Position numbers and translations under genes: made by a program. A model generated the notes under the pieces. That model was not told where the DNA came from, ran no database searches, and was given only the letters and a program-made list of their open reading frames with translations. Below, piece by piece: positions 48,401 to 59,698 of a DNA stretch of 64,000 bases; the stretch's first letter is position 1; every line of letters begins with the position of its first letter. The stretch covers positions 50,178,986-50,242,985 of the forward strand of contig NC_134016.1 of the NCBI RefSeq assembly GCF_040712315.1, in the 5' to 3' direction. Origin of the DNA: Castanea sativa. Lineage: Eukaryota > Streptophyta > Magnoliopsida > Fagales > Fagaceae.

Positions 48401-50392
48401 CAAAATGGCCTGGTCGCAAGTAGTCTTCTGCTAACTCAACATAGCCTTCATTTGTCCATGGATTTGAACCAATCAATCCCACCCATTTGCTTCCATTGGC
48501 AGGGACAAGAACCCCTGTCCTGTGTCTCTGTAAATTTCCATAATTATCCACAAGTGGCATAGAATTACATAAAATACCAACCTCATGATGGGAAAGAAAA
48601 GACTTTTGAAGCGAGTGGTACAAGAAGTGAACAAAGGTAATAGCACGCTTCTGGCAACTATTGAGATAATTGTTAAGGTGAACTGCATATTCATAGACGC
48701 TCATAGCACCAACCTTCACATGATCTCGTAGCCACTCCAACACCGTCTCCCTCTTAGAGAAGAATTGGATAGCTTCTTGTGTGCTTTTCGGCCAAAAAAA
48801 GTAATTGGCTGGACATTTGAATTCCTTGTTCCAATCAATCAGCCATGAGATATGATCAGGATGACGGGATAAGGACACCACTCTGTCACGATTGAAATGC
48901 ATGGATTCATTTATGCTACACAAAGACACATCGCCATAAAGACCCACATATTTTATTAGTTGTATGTACTTCATGTCGGTAGAGTCAAATTTGGAACTCC
49001 AGTTATCCGCAACAAATAGCAAAAGCTCCAAGTACACGTCCTCTGACACTCCTTCAACAAGTTTAGAACTTTGGATGCACTTTGCGTACCATTCGTTGTT
49101 GACTAGTTCCACACCCAAGAAATTCAATATGTAATCATATTCTGCTCTATCAAATGAGGAGCTCAAAATGTACTTTCCATGTGATGAAAGATGAAACAAA
49201 CTCACCTTTTGCTCCCTTGCCTTCTCCAAAATGGTCCAGAAAGCAGGCATAAGCCTACCAACTTCTTGAGGTTTATGAAAGATCTTTTGCGGTGTGTAAG
49301 ACTCACTTGGAAGAATACTTTCTTCAAGAAGCTTTGATTTGATGGACTCTCTGACAACATTCAACGTTTGATAAGAAGAGTTGTCGATGGGAATGAACCT
49401 GAACATGGAAGCTAAACTAGACATTGGAGCATTTTCAGAATTTTTAACCAGTGAAACAAACGCATTGATAAAAGCAGAGGGCACGCAGTCAAGAATCCCT
49501 TGGTTCCACTTGTTGTCTAAGAGAATTGTTTCCCTTGATGAGGCAAGAAGAAAATCTGCCTGAATTATGAAAGGAAAGTTGGTAAACATCTCTGTGGGAA
49601 GAAATGCATAGATCCCAGGTGAGCTCATTCCCCTATGGAGGCGCTCTTCAAAAGGAAAAGCCAATGTGATCACCAACTCTTCAACTTCCATTCTCCTTTC
49701 CACTTTGTTTTCCTGCCTGACAGGAAACTTTTGCCTCCACATAAAGTACCTGCATTCTCCCTCAGACTCCTTACCCTTTTCATCAGCAGAGAGATGGATT
49801 GTGTAGGACACAGCATCAATGTTCTTCCTCACCTCCAATTCAGTTTCACTGGTAATTGCGATTGCACTTACAGTATTGAGCCTGGGATCGTTGTTATGTT
49901 CCCTTACTGAAAGCCGCCTAATCTTTGATAGGAACAATAGAACTTCAGGATGAACATTTGAGAGCTGTTGCTTCACAGGTTTGACCTTATCGTACTTCAG
50001 AGGTAAGACTATTGTTGTTGTTGGAAGAGTAGTCCCAGAACCATATATTTTTTTGATGTCAGAAAGTGTTGGGTTCTCCTCGACCCATTCAGGAACTATG
50101 TACCCAAGATTGCAATGTGGGCAAGGCTCTTCATTGAATCGTATCTGATATCCATTGCTGAATATGTATGGCTGAGAACTAACCAGAAAGACACTCTTAA
50201 ATCCAATTCCTGCATATTAACCAGAGAATAAGCTAATTAGAGCAATAAGAGAACGGTTAAATTATCCTCTCCGGTAATTATCAACATCATTATGGTTTTA
50301 ATCTTTTCTTTCACTATAATTGAGTATATAATACATAATACTCTGCATTGATATCTTAAGATTAGCATAGAAGTCGATTCACAAGCATTAAG

Positions 50393-50435
<43 letters not shown>

Positions 50436-51482
50436 GGGACGGTCATTTCCATTGTTTATTTGTAATGTTTTTTTCCAAAAGGTTCCAACTTTTAACGACA
50501 ATTTTTCATTGTAGTGTCTACAATAACTTCACATATTTTCTAAGTACAATTAAGTTTTTTTTTGTTTTTTTTACCAGTAAGAGCATCCACAGCCGTGGAG
50601 CTAAAAATTTAGCTTTTTAGCTCTACAAAAAGTTACTTTATCTATTTTACCTACTCACTTTACAAAACATGCTGCAGCAGTGGATCTATTTTAGCTTTCA
50701 ACACAATAAAATAATATAAACATCACAATAAAATAATATATCTACTACAATAAAATAATATATCAAATACAATAAAATAATATATTTACTACAATAAACA
50801 ACAATCACAACCACCCGCAACCGCAACCGCTGCCACTACCGCTGCCGCCACCGCAGTTGCTGCTACCGCCACTACCACTGCCGCTGCCGCCACTGCCACA
50901 ACAATCTTTATTTTTTCTTCAAATTCTATTCATTCTCAAGAATTATATTTAAAAAAACAATGTTACATCCACAATATTTTTTGCAATACTTTCACGAGAA
51001 TCATAACAAAATCTTATATGAAAAATTGTTACTAATTCTAATTTGATCCCGCCACTGAAATTATATTTTTATTCACCAATATTAGCTAATTACTTAAAAT
51101 TTATTGTAAAAATATTGTGAAAATATTTTTAAATTGTCATTTCTTATTCTTTGCCTTTTTTTCATCCACACGTTTCTTTCTTCTTTTTTTTCTTTTTTTT
51201 TCCTCTTGCATTTGTCCACCACACACGTAGCATAGGATTCCATCCCTTCTTTTTTTTTTTTCTCTTTACTTTCCCCTTTCTCCCATTCCTCCCTCAATCT
51301 TTCTTTCTGCCTCCAGCTCTCGTTTTCTCCTCTCTTTTTTTTTTTTTTTTTTTTTTTTTTCATTTTCTACTTGATTCCATAAATTCTCTAGCTCTTTTTG
51401 TGGTTTGGGTTCGTGTGTTTGGGTCCATGGAATGGGTCTAGGTCCGTGTAGATCGGTAGTGGTGGTGAGTTTGCTCATCAAT

Positions 51483-51513
<31 letters not shown>

Positions 51514-54500
51514 CCTTCTATTTTTGAGATGGGTTTGGTGATTGGTGGTAGTAGGTTGATGGTGTTGGTTTTGGTTTTGGTTGTGTTGATAGTGGTGTGG
51601 ATTTAATGGGTTTTGGGGTTATTTTGGTTGTTGTTGGTGGTGGTTCATGGTGGATTTTATGGGTTTAGTGGTGGTGGATTTATGGGTTTTTGTGTGTTGG
51701 AGGTGGTGGAGGTGTGTGTATGGTGTTGGAGAGGTTGCTGTTTTTTTTTTTTTTTTTTTTTGAGGTGTGTGTGGTGGTGAGGTGGTGGAAGAGACTGTCG
51801 GCATGGGTCTGAGGCGGATGGGTCTGATCGGCGTCTAGGCGGAGGCAGCTTGGGGCTTGGGTCAGTGACGTTGAGGCCGACGGCTTGGGGCTTGGGGCTT
51901 GGGTCGGCTTTGGCCGGTGACGTTGAGGCCGGTGGAAGTGTGGGTCGGAGACTTTGAGACAGAGGGGTGGGAGGGACTAAGAGAGAGAGAGAGAGAGAGA
52001 GAGGCACCATTTTTATTATTTTACTCCGGCCGAGAATAAAATATTGTTTTTTTTGTTTAGCTCTTATGAACAGTGTACATGTATGGATACATGTGCACTG
52101 TAGCAATCAGCTAAAAAAAAAGCTTTAGCTCCACTGCTGGAGCATGCTTTTTGGTGTTGGAGGAGCAAAAAAATACCAATATACCTATTTAGCTCCACTG
52201 CTGTGGATGCTCTAAGTACAGCTAAGTTTTGGAATGCATATCTTGTACTTAAGCCATTAATTGAGGAATTCTCAAACAAAAGAATAAAATAATGAGTAAA
52301 AAAATTGAAATAAAGCTGGCAAACAGATTTGATTTTATTTTTCTTCTTCCACATTTAAAACATTTTTGGAAAATACTTTCAAAACCTACTCTCACCCATT
52401 TTGAAAACATATTTTAAAAATGGTGGACCAAACAGCCCTAGAGTTTCGTTTTAGATTTGAGGAACCATTTATAGTTTTAGAATTTGCATTTAATTATAAC
52501 AAATTTTGGCTATAATCATTTGACTTTGTCTTTATGTCCTTGACTGTCACCTTACTTTTTCCGATAATAGATAAAACATTTCTCAAATAATGTTTTCCTT
52601 GATTTGGAGAGTTTGGGACAATTGAAAAACTTGGTCAAACTGAAATCTTCTTTTATTAATCAAGAAAAACACATTCTTTGGGGCTAAAAAAGTTTTACCT
52701 TTTTTTGGCTCAAGAACCAAAACCTCCAAAATGACAAAATTATCCCAAAATCTATAAAATGACCAAATCGCTCTCAAAACCTCCAAAATTCTATCAAAAC
52801 ATTCAAAATGACCATAACACCTTTTAAACCTTTAAAATGATAAAAATATCCTCCGAAAACCTATAATATGCCCTAGATATCCTAGAATCTACAACTAAAA
52901 CACCCATAAACTCCAAAATGGCCAAAGCAACCTCAAAAATTTTAAAATGCCCTTGTAACTACCCCCCCCCCCTCCCCCCCCCAAAAAAAAAACTTGGAAA
53001 CCTATAAAATGATAAAAATTCACCCACAAGAACCTCTAAAATGATAGAAGAAACCTTATATTTCCAAAAAGACCAAATTACCCTCAAAACCGACATAATA
53101 ACCAAAATACCCCTAAACCTACAAAATAGCAAAAACATTTTTAAAGCCTCCACTATGACTATAATTAGATAATTACAATGGGGAAGGAGGGATTTAATCC
53201 TAGATGCTTCTGTTGGAAATACTAGGAGGTGCCAATTGAGCAACAATGCTCTTAGCAACCATTCTACCCCCTAAAACCACCAAAATGACAAAAAAATCCC
53301 AAAACCATTAAAATGGGAAATATATATCTCTCATGAATCCTCAAAATGACCACAATAGGGCTCAAAATTTTGGGAATTGCTCCAAAATTTTTAAAGTTGT
53401 ACAAAAATATCTTTAAAGTTTCATTTTGGAGGTTTCAAAATTTTTTTTTTTAATTATGATCTGAATGTGTAAGTTTAGATAATAGTTTTGTTATTTTATA
53501 TATATATATATATATATATATTCACTTACTTCGATTGTGCTTATTAGTGTAATTTTCAATAATTTTATTTTGTTCATGCTTATTTTTTAGTTTGATTTTA
53601 GATTGACTTTAGTTGTTGTGATTAATATTTTAATGCGTTGATTTAAAGTTTTTAATATCTAATATAGAAAAGAGTTTTCAACAACACAACCAAACACCAA
53701 AAAAAAAAAAAATCAATTTCCCTTGAAAATATTTGGCTAAATTACAAAATTAAAGGTAGTCCTCTAAATTCACTTTTGTTCAATTTAATACTCTAACTTT
53801 CAAATTTGTTCAATTTAGTGTTGGTTTGGATACGGATGAAGTCTCCTGCGTTTGCCTTTTTTGTTTTTTTTTAATCCAGCGCCTCTTACACTGTTCATTG
53901 TCCATGAATAGTGCATTTAAGCTTATAAACAATAAAAATTTTATGAACAGTAAGGTTATGCTTGGTAACAGTTTTTGTTTTTTATTTTCGAAAATTTGTT
54001 TTTAGGAATATAAAGAAAAAACAATTTTCTTGTATTTTTGAAATCAAAAACATGTTTGGTTAGTTGAAATTAAAAAGATAGTTTTTTGAAGAAAAAAATA
54101 GAAAATACTAAAATATGTTGTTATTAGGATTTGAACTTTAATGTTATCTCATTAAATGAGATAAATTCATTAAATTAAATACATATTTTCATTGACTTTT
54201 AAAAATTAAAAGCTGAAAATAGCATTTTGCATGTTTTCAATTTCTTTCACAAATTGAGTTTTGAAAACAGTTTTTGTTTTTTGCCCATTTTGAGTTGCCA
54301 AACAAGTTTTTTAGTCTCAAAATAGAAAATTATTTTTGAAAACAGAAAATAAGGGGAAAAAACAGTTACCAAACATACCCTAATTTTTTTATTATTATTT
54401 TATTGTTTTCAGTTTTCAGCAAAATAAGTTGTATCTAAACAGACCTTTAGTCTTCCTATTAATCTCAATTAAATTGCATTTTTAACTATTTACTTTGTTT

Positions 54501-56872
54501 AAAACAAACTATTTTTTGGCAGCTAAATTCTAACAATGACTAACGGAAGGACTGAATTGAACAAAGTTAAAAGTTATATTACTAAATTGAATTTTAGATG
54601 GTTAGAGGGTGCAATATGTAATTTAGCCAAAATATTTTTAGATAAAACATTTTGTGCTAAAATGAATAGAGGGCTAACTTAAGAACTTTTTTTTTAAAGG
54701 GGGGGGGGGGGGGGGGGTGTTGGTTAAACCTAGATACTATCTTTCAGCCCTTTTTACTAGAGTAAGGGTCAGTTTGAACCAGAATTTATTGGTGACTAAG
54801 ACTATGCATTGGGTTAAATACCAAAGACTAATACACATTATTTCTATTAAAATTAATTGTCAAATATCAACATTCCCTCATACCTTAACTTGTTTGTTTA
54901 TGCTTTCTATAAGGTGTATTTTGACTTTGCCAAATTTCATCATGCAAGAAGATTTATTTATTGAATTTGTGCTTTGAACTCTCTTTCCAAGGCAACAATA
55001 TTCATTCCTAATTCAAATAACTTACATATGACTTTTAGTGAGCATTACTAACTTCCAAAACTCTTAACTTAGCATTTATCACTTTAGAGTATATATGTGA
55101 AAGTTTCTCCTTTTGTGGATCAAGGAATTTTGATGTTTGACTTAAACAAATAAGTCAATAATGTTATGCTTATTTTGACTTCTTTCCAAGTCAACCCAAT
55201 TACAATTATTAATGGTATTCTTGACAAAATAGCATTTTGAGTAAACCATATATAACAAATTTTGGTGTTACTAGTTCTTATAACAATACTTACAATAGAG
55301 TGGCTAGTATAAGCTGTAATTCTAGGAAACTAGGTAAAGTACCTTTCTCTCCAATATAACCACGTTTCCTGTTGCCTTTCTTGGTGGACCGACCAACACT
55401 GCAAATAGAGTCAATGTTTTTCGATGAGAAACCTTTCTCATTGTTGAAAATCAGCAATGTTGCGGGGGCCCATGTGTTAGTAATGTCCTCAGAAGTTATG
55501 ACAAACTCAAGAGATGGATCTACTCCCTCCAAGTAATCATTATCTTCAGCATTCTGACCAAAATAAATTCAACACATAAGGCAATAAAACTCAACCCTAT
55601 TCTTTTACTCTATATAGACATCTAACACTAAGTCTATATACAAAACTTTTTTTTTTTTTTCACAGAAAATATGTTTAGAAGCTTGGAGAGAGAGCAAAAA
55701 TAGAGGGGAAGGAGAGAAAAGACCAAGAGAATGATTACATTTTCCCTCATTTAAATGTTTTAAAAATTAAGTAAAAGAGTATTCCACTTTGTTTGGATGT
55801 AAATTTGGAAGGAGGGAAAATTATAATATCATATAAATTAACAACCATAACCATCTTTTGCTAATTTTAAGAGTTCTTCTATGGCCACAACAAAATTCCT
55901 TAAGCCGAAGTGTCCGTCTACCATAAGTAAAAATAAAATAAAATAAAATTACATCTAGACTCGCTTAAGTCAAAATTATTGTGAAATTGTTGTGAGCGGT
56001 AGACTTTCTCCAATTTTGAAGCAAAGATTAATTCAACAATCTCTATTCCCTTCCCTTTACATCCCTCTTCTCCTCTTCCATCCAAACATAATTGCAAGAG
56101 AGAATTTGTGAACATAATACAACAAAGCAGGGATGGACCTAAAATTTTAAATTAGCAGGGGCTGGAATAAAAAGAAAAGAAAAAACTCCAAATAGACACC
56201 ATATAGTATTAGAAAATTATAAATATACAAAATCATTGTTTCTAAATATATTAAGATACAATCATCTACCAACAAAGGCAAAAAAAAAAAAAAAAAGTTT
56301 TTTCTAATACTAGGCTGCCTATGATTTTTTTTTTTTTGAAGTTAGAGCATTTACAGTGGTGATGCAAAAAATTTTAGCTTTTAGCACTTCAAAAAGCTAC
56401 TTTATCTATTTTACTCTATAATACACTCAATATTAAATGTTATAATTTTTTATCACTTCATTTAAAATAATATAAACAATTTATTAAAATAATAAGGGAA
56501 AAGTGAAAATTTGAGTTTTTTAATTGAAATGAGAGATATAATTTTAATAAAATATTTTATTTTTAATAACTTGCTACAGTCAACTCATATTTATACCAGT
56601 TATAGTAGTTGTAAAAAATTTAGCTTTAATTTCTCCAATAACATACTATTTTTTGGTTTTTTGGTGGTAAAATAATTTTTTTTTTCCTAAAATACAATCA
56701 CTATTGTTAATGTTTGTATTATTTTTACTAAGCTTTTGGATTAGATAGTTATTATTCGAGTGAAGTTAGCTTAGCTCTTTTTTTTCTTTTTTTTTTGGAT
56801 AAAGCTATCTTAGCTGATGGGAGAGAAGGGGGCAAAGTTTTGAAAGGAGGGCCAGCTATAAAAAAAAAATAA

Positions 56873-56903
<31 letters not shown>

Positions 56904-57451
56904 ATCTGTTAAATAAATAAAAAAATTTGGACAGGGGGCCGACCCCCCCTTGGCCCCCACCTGGGTCTGTCCTGGGTGTCCCTGTTGGGCTCATGTAAAA
57001 TTAATAATTTGCCATGTGAGTGAGTTTGGCATCGTACAATTTCTAGTAAGTTTTGTCAAAAAGATATAAGTTAATAATAATTTTTTTTTTTTACTTATAT
57101 GGTGAAAAAGTAAGAAAAAAGCACAAGTTGAAGCTAAAATCTTCTAGCCAATTAAAATGGTGAAATCGTGTACAAACCCAGTTAAAATTGTAATAATCGT
57201 TACTCAAACATATATATCATTGAGAACCCATAACAAAAACACACAAACATATACTATTAAGAAAGAAAGAATGAGTTTGAGAAAGTAACCTGAATGAGTT
57301 CCATTAGAAAATGTACATCCTTGGCATAAAGCTCAGCAGAGAGGTTCTTGACAGCTTGATGAAGATCCTCAGTTAATGGGTTCTGTTCCCCTCCAATGGA
57401 GAACTTTTTTCTACGTATTTCTTCAACGTGTTCTCTCGCTGCAGCCTCCAT
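45456..57451 (-). CDS. copy C: NO VEIN/sacsin-like GHKL ATPase-domain protein, 1708 aa
   Basis: Exons on the minus strand are 57451-57290, 55553-55343 and 50209-45456, the same lengths and phases as copy A, with no frameshift or internal stop. N-box ELIQNAEDN, G1-like FNNEKGF and GEKGIGFKS are all present. The module array with WLKT, GYRPP, LFDP.W, FYG and YKEELK is complete. An in-frame upstream ATG at 57475 would add MCALLGTD, but copy A has a stop codon in that leader, so the shared MEAAAR start is preferred. Intron 2 (5133 bp) is enlarged by the Harbinger-like element and nested MITEs. Intron 1 (1736 bp) carries its own insertion. Sequence is closer to D than to A in most of exon 3. A full-length, probably functional copy. 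Confidence 0.85.
50397..50432. repeat. (GA)n microsatellite
   Basis: About 36 bp of GA dinucleotides in intron 2 of copy C. Shorter GA runs occupy the same site in A (11202-11226) and B (26819-26843). Confidence 0.9.
50581..52212. mobile_element. PIF/Harbinger-like non-autonomous element, 1632 bp
   Basis: Left end GAGCATCCACAGCCGTGGAG and reverse complement of the right end GAGCATCCACAGCAGTGGAG match at 19 of 20 bases. TAA flanks both sides (50578-50580, 52213-52215), the usual Harbinger target duplication. Absent from intron 2 of A and B. The inside has a CCGCTGCCGCC-type triplet-rich stretch (50811-50895), poly-T tracts and a GC-rich segment (51800-51960) with repeated GGCTTGGGGCTTGGG. No transposase frame. 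Confidence 0.85.
52700..53400. repeat. degenerate AT-rich minisatellite, copy C
   Basis: Homologue of the arrays at 13040-13860 and 28900-29650, interrupted by a poly-C tract near 52964-52981. Confidence 0.7.
53818..54446. mobile_element. MITE in intron 2 of copy C carrying a nested MITE
   Basis: TTAGT is repeated on the two sides (53815-53819 and 54447-54451), and copy A has a single site (TTCAATTCAGTCC). Ends GTTGGTTTGGATAC and, in reverse complement, AGGTCTGTTTAGATAC. The interior sequence CAGTTTTCAGCAAAATAA places it in the same broad family as 19556-19786. It is split by the element at 53954-54380. Confidence 0.65.
53954..54380. mobile_element. nested Tourist-like MITE, 427 bp
   Basis: Ends GGTTATGCTTGGTAACAG and, in reverse complement, GGGTATGTTTGGTAACTG, flanked by TAA on both sides (53951-53953, 54381-54383). 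Confidence 0.8.
55554..57289 (-). other. intron 1 of copy C
   Basis: 1736-bp intron, the shortest of the three. Apart from the insertion at 56128-56974 it aligns with intron 1 of A and B, with parts deleted. Confidence 0.75.
56128..56974. mobile_element. 847-bp DNA-element insertion in intron 1 of copy C
   Basis: Copy A reads CAACAAAGTGGTGTCCC. Copy C is split after CAACAAAG by a segment with ends CAGGGATGGACCTAAAA and, in reverse complement, CAGGACAGACCCAGG. These are imperfect inverted repeats. No target duplication survives. A fragment beginning GAGCATTTACAGTGGTG (56346) resembles the Harbinger-like end at 50581. Confidence 0.55.
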
Positions 57452-57591
57452 ATCTGTACCTAACAACGCACACACACAAAACTGAAAAACCAGAGATTTT
57501 TATGCTTTTGCTTACACAGAGAGAGTCAGAGAGCAGAGAGAGAGAGAGAGCAAAGTGAGACTGTGAGAGTGTGTGAAATGTACACACACAT

Positions 57592-57598
57592 GTATAAA
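57592..57598 (-). promoter_or_regulatory. TATA-like element of copy C
   Basis: Minus strand TTTATACA about 140 nt upstream of the exon 1 ATG, at the place equivalent to the TATA boxes of A and B, followed by a CT-rich leader. Weaker match than in A or B. Confidence 0.4.
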
Positions 57599-58366
57599 GA
57601 ACTTAATGTAGAAGTTGCTGACCAAGCTTTACTTCTCAACGAAGTAGAACAAAAGCTGAGAGAGAGACTAAAAGTGATGAAAGAAAAGTAAAGGGTCCTA
57701 GGCTAGGAATGTACAGACAGTGGAGCTTTACACACTGATTCGACCACCTCATCTCTTTTTTGTTTTTTTCTTTTTCATATTTCCAAAGGTGACTGACTAG
57801 AGAGCGAGGAATCATAGAATGCGTTTAGATTCAACTTATTGTGGACCGAGACTTTCGGAATTTTTTTTTTTTTTCTTTTGCAAAGAGAAACTTTTGGACT
57901 TCGATTTTTTTTTTGAGAATCTTTTGGACTTTGATTTGATTGGTCTCTTTTTTATTTTTCATAGAATATTGTCATTTATTTATGATTATCACTCTTGTGG
58001 TTCTTTGGGGTTTCCCAACGTACGATGCAATTATTGATGTGACTCCGTCTGTTTAGATGAAATGTCTTTCATATAATTTTTCACTTTTTTTTTTTTTTTT
58101 TCAGTATTTGTTAATATCGGGAAAAATAAGCTAAACAGAAAGTTAATATAAAAATATGGCTTGAAAACAATTTTATTTTATGGCAAGTAAAAGAAGTTGA
58201 AATTTTTTTTTCAACACATTTAAGATAGTTATCAAATATTAGAAAATGAATCACCGTACACTTTTAGTATGGTAGTCATTTCACAAGTATAAATATTTGT
58301 AAAGTGTGGTGGATAAAGGTCAGAGTTCCAGTCTTCAAGACGGAATTTCACACACATATACACTTA

Positions 58367-58705
58367 ATATGCATTTGGATTGCATTTCTCCATATTGCGT
58401 TTGCTTTTTCTTTTCTTTTTTTATTTTATTTTATTGAGACCCGTGTTTCACGTGAGACATGGTATTGTTAGTGGGTCCCGTGCACAATGCACGAGACCCA
58501 CTACCTCTTTGACCAGTAAATATTTAACAGGAATGTGTTTATCAGTTGGTCCCGTGCATTGTTTACGAGACCCACAAACCTCTTTTTTTCAACAATTTTT
58601 TTATTAAAATAGGTCTCACAATACTATTCACACATTTTAAAATTATTTTGCTACAATGTTTTTAATTTTCAGTTTCAACAAAATAATCAATATCCAAATG
58701 CACCC
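58367..58705. mobile_element. Tourist-like MITE, 339 bp
   Basis: Ends ATATGCATTTGGAT and, in reverse complement, GGGTGCATTTGGAT, flanked by TTA on both sides (58364-58366, 58706-58708). The interior has GTGGGTCCCGTGCA inverted and direct repeats and a TTTTCAGTTTCAACAAAATAA end like the other MITEs here. Confidence 0.7.
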
Positions 58706-59698
58706 TTAGATTAAGTTAGAGTAAAAATTCTGTCTTGTATAAAAAAAATATTAGAAAATGAGATAATTTTATTTAAAAAATGCCTTATTTTTCTAGAAAA
58801 CTTTGATACTAAAATAATCATTTTCTAGAAAACTTTAACATTGAAACAAACTGAGTGTAGTTTCTTTTGGGATCAATTTGATTTTATCCTCTAATTTCTT
58901 AGTTTGGATTTGGACTCTAGTTTTTAAACAAAAATTTTACTAAGTGATAAATCCATTAAGTATCTATTTTTTTATGGATCTGAATTTTAGTAAAGTATCC
59001 TATTGTCAAATAAGAGATTTAAGATTCGATTTTCGCCTACAAAAAAAAAATTAATTAGTGTATTGGTCTAATAATAAAGAGCAATCATTAAAAATGGAAC
59101 CTATAGGTTGAAACTATATCTTTAAAAAAATTCGAAATTAATTTTCTAATTGGGTGTGACACGATTTAATTCACATTTGTTTTTTTTTTTTTTTTTTTTT
59201 TTATGTGAAAGTTTATAATATAATTTATTTAAGTTTTTCTTTCCTTTTTTTTTTTCTTCTCTTTTTCCACTGTCCATTTCTCTCCTCCAACCTCACAGTC
59301 TTCCTCATTACCAGATTTTAGGGGGTGAGAAAGTTGATTAGTTCTTCACTGTTAAGGATACCAATGCAGAATCATATTCCAAGGCCAACTCTGCTACAAA
59401 TCAGGATAACAACTGCTATCCTTCTCTTGATGTATTCGAATTCCTTGATGCCATTATTGCCATCCTTCTCTTATACATACTATTATCAAATTGATGTAAT
59501 ATCTCTATATATAAAAAACAAAAGCTCTCAAACAATTTTCAATAGAATAACGTTTATTCAAACAAATCTGTTCTCACATTCAGATCTGCTGTCATAGAGA
59601 TATAGTTGAGAATGTATTGGCTCAAGAAATGATGAATTATTGACTCAACCAAGGTGAAGGCTTATGATTCAGTAAATTGAAACTTCATAATCAATACT

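Larger units (their letters stand above)
50210..55342 (-). other. intron 2 of copy C
   Basis: 5133-bp intron. Contains a GA microsatellite (50397-50432), the Harbinger-like element (50581-52212), the minisatellite (52700-53400), nested MITEs (53818-54446), an AT run near 53497-53521 and a poly-G tract (54699-54717). Confidence 0.8.
57452..59698. other. C-D spacer
   Basis: Only about 2.2 kb, against about 6.1 kb (A-B) and 11.2 kb (B-C). The part next to C is promoter-like and aligns with 18541-18830. 58900-59640 aligns with 19000-19870 and 38030-38640. The hAT-like element, the old MITE and the unidentified exon remnants of the other spacers are missing. One MITE (58367-58705) is specific to this spacer. 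Confidence 0.6.

Noticed and set aside
51094..51481. Overlapping Lys-rich and Phe-rich frames
   Set aside because: They come from poly-T and CT-rich tracts inside the Harbinger-like element.
51657..52106. 149-residue minus-strand frame with Pro- and Ser-rich sequence
   Set aside because: Lies within the GC-rich interior and right arm of the Harbinger-like element; composition-driven, with poly-Lys and a CT repeat. Kept only as a hint of captured DNA.
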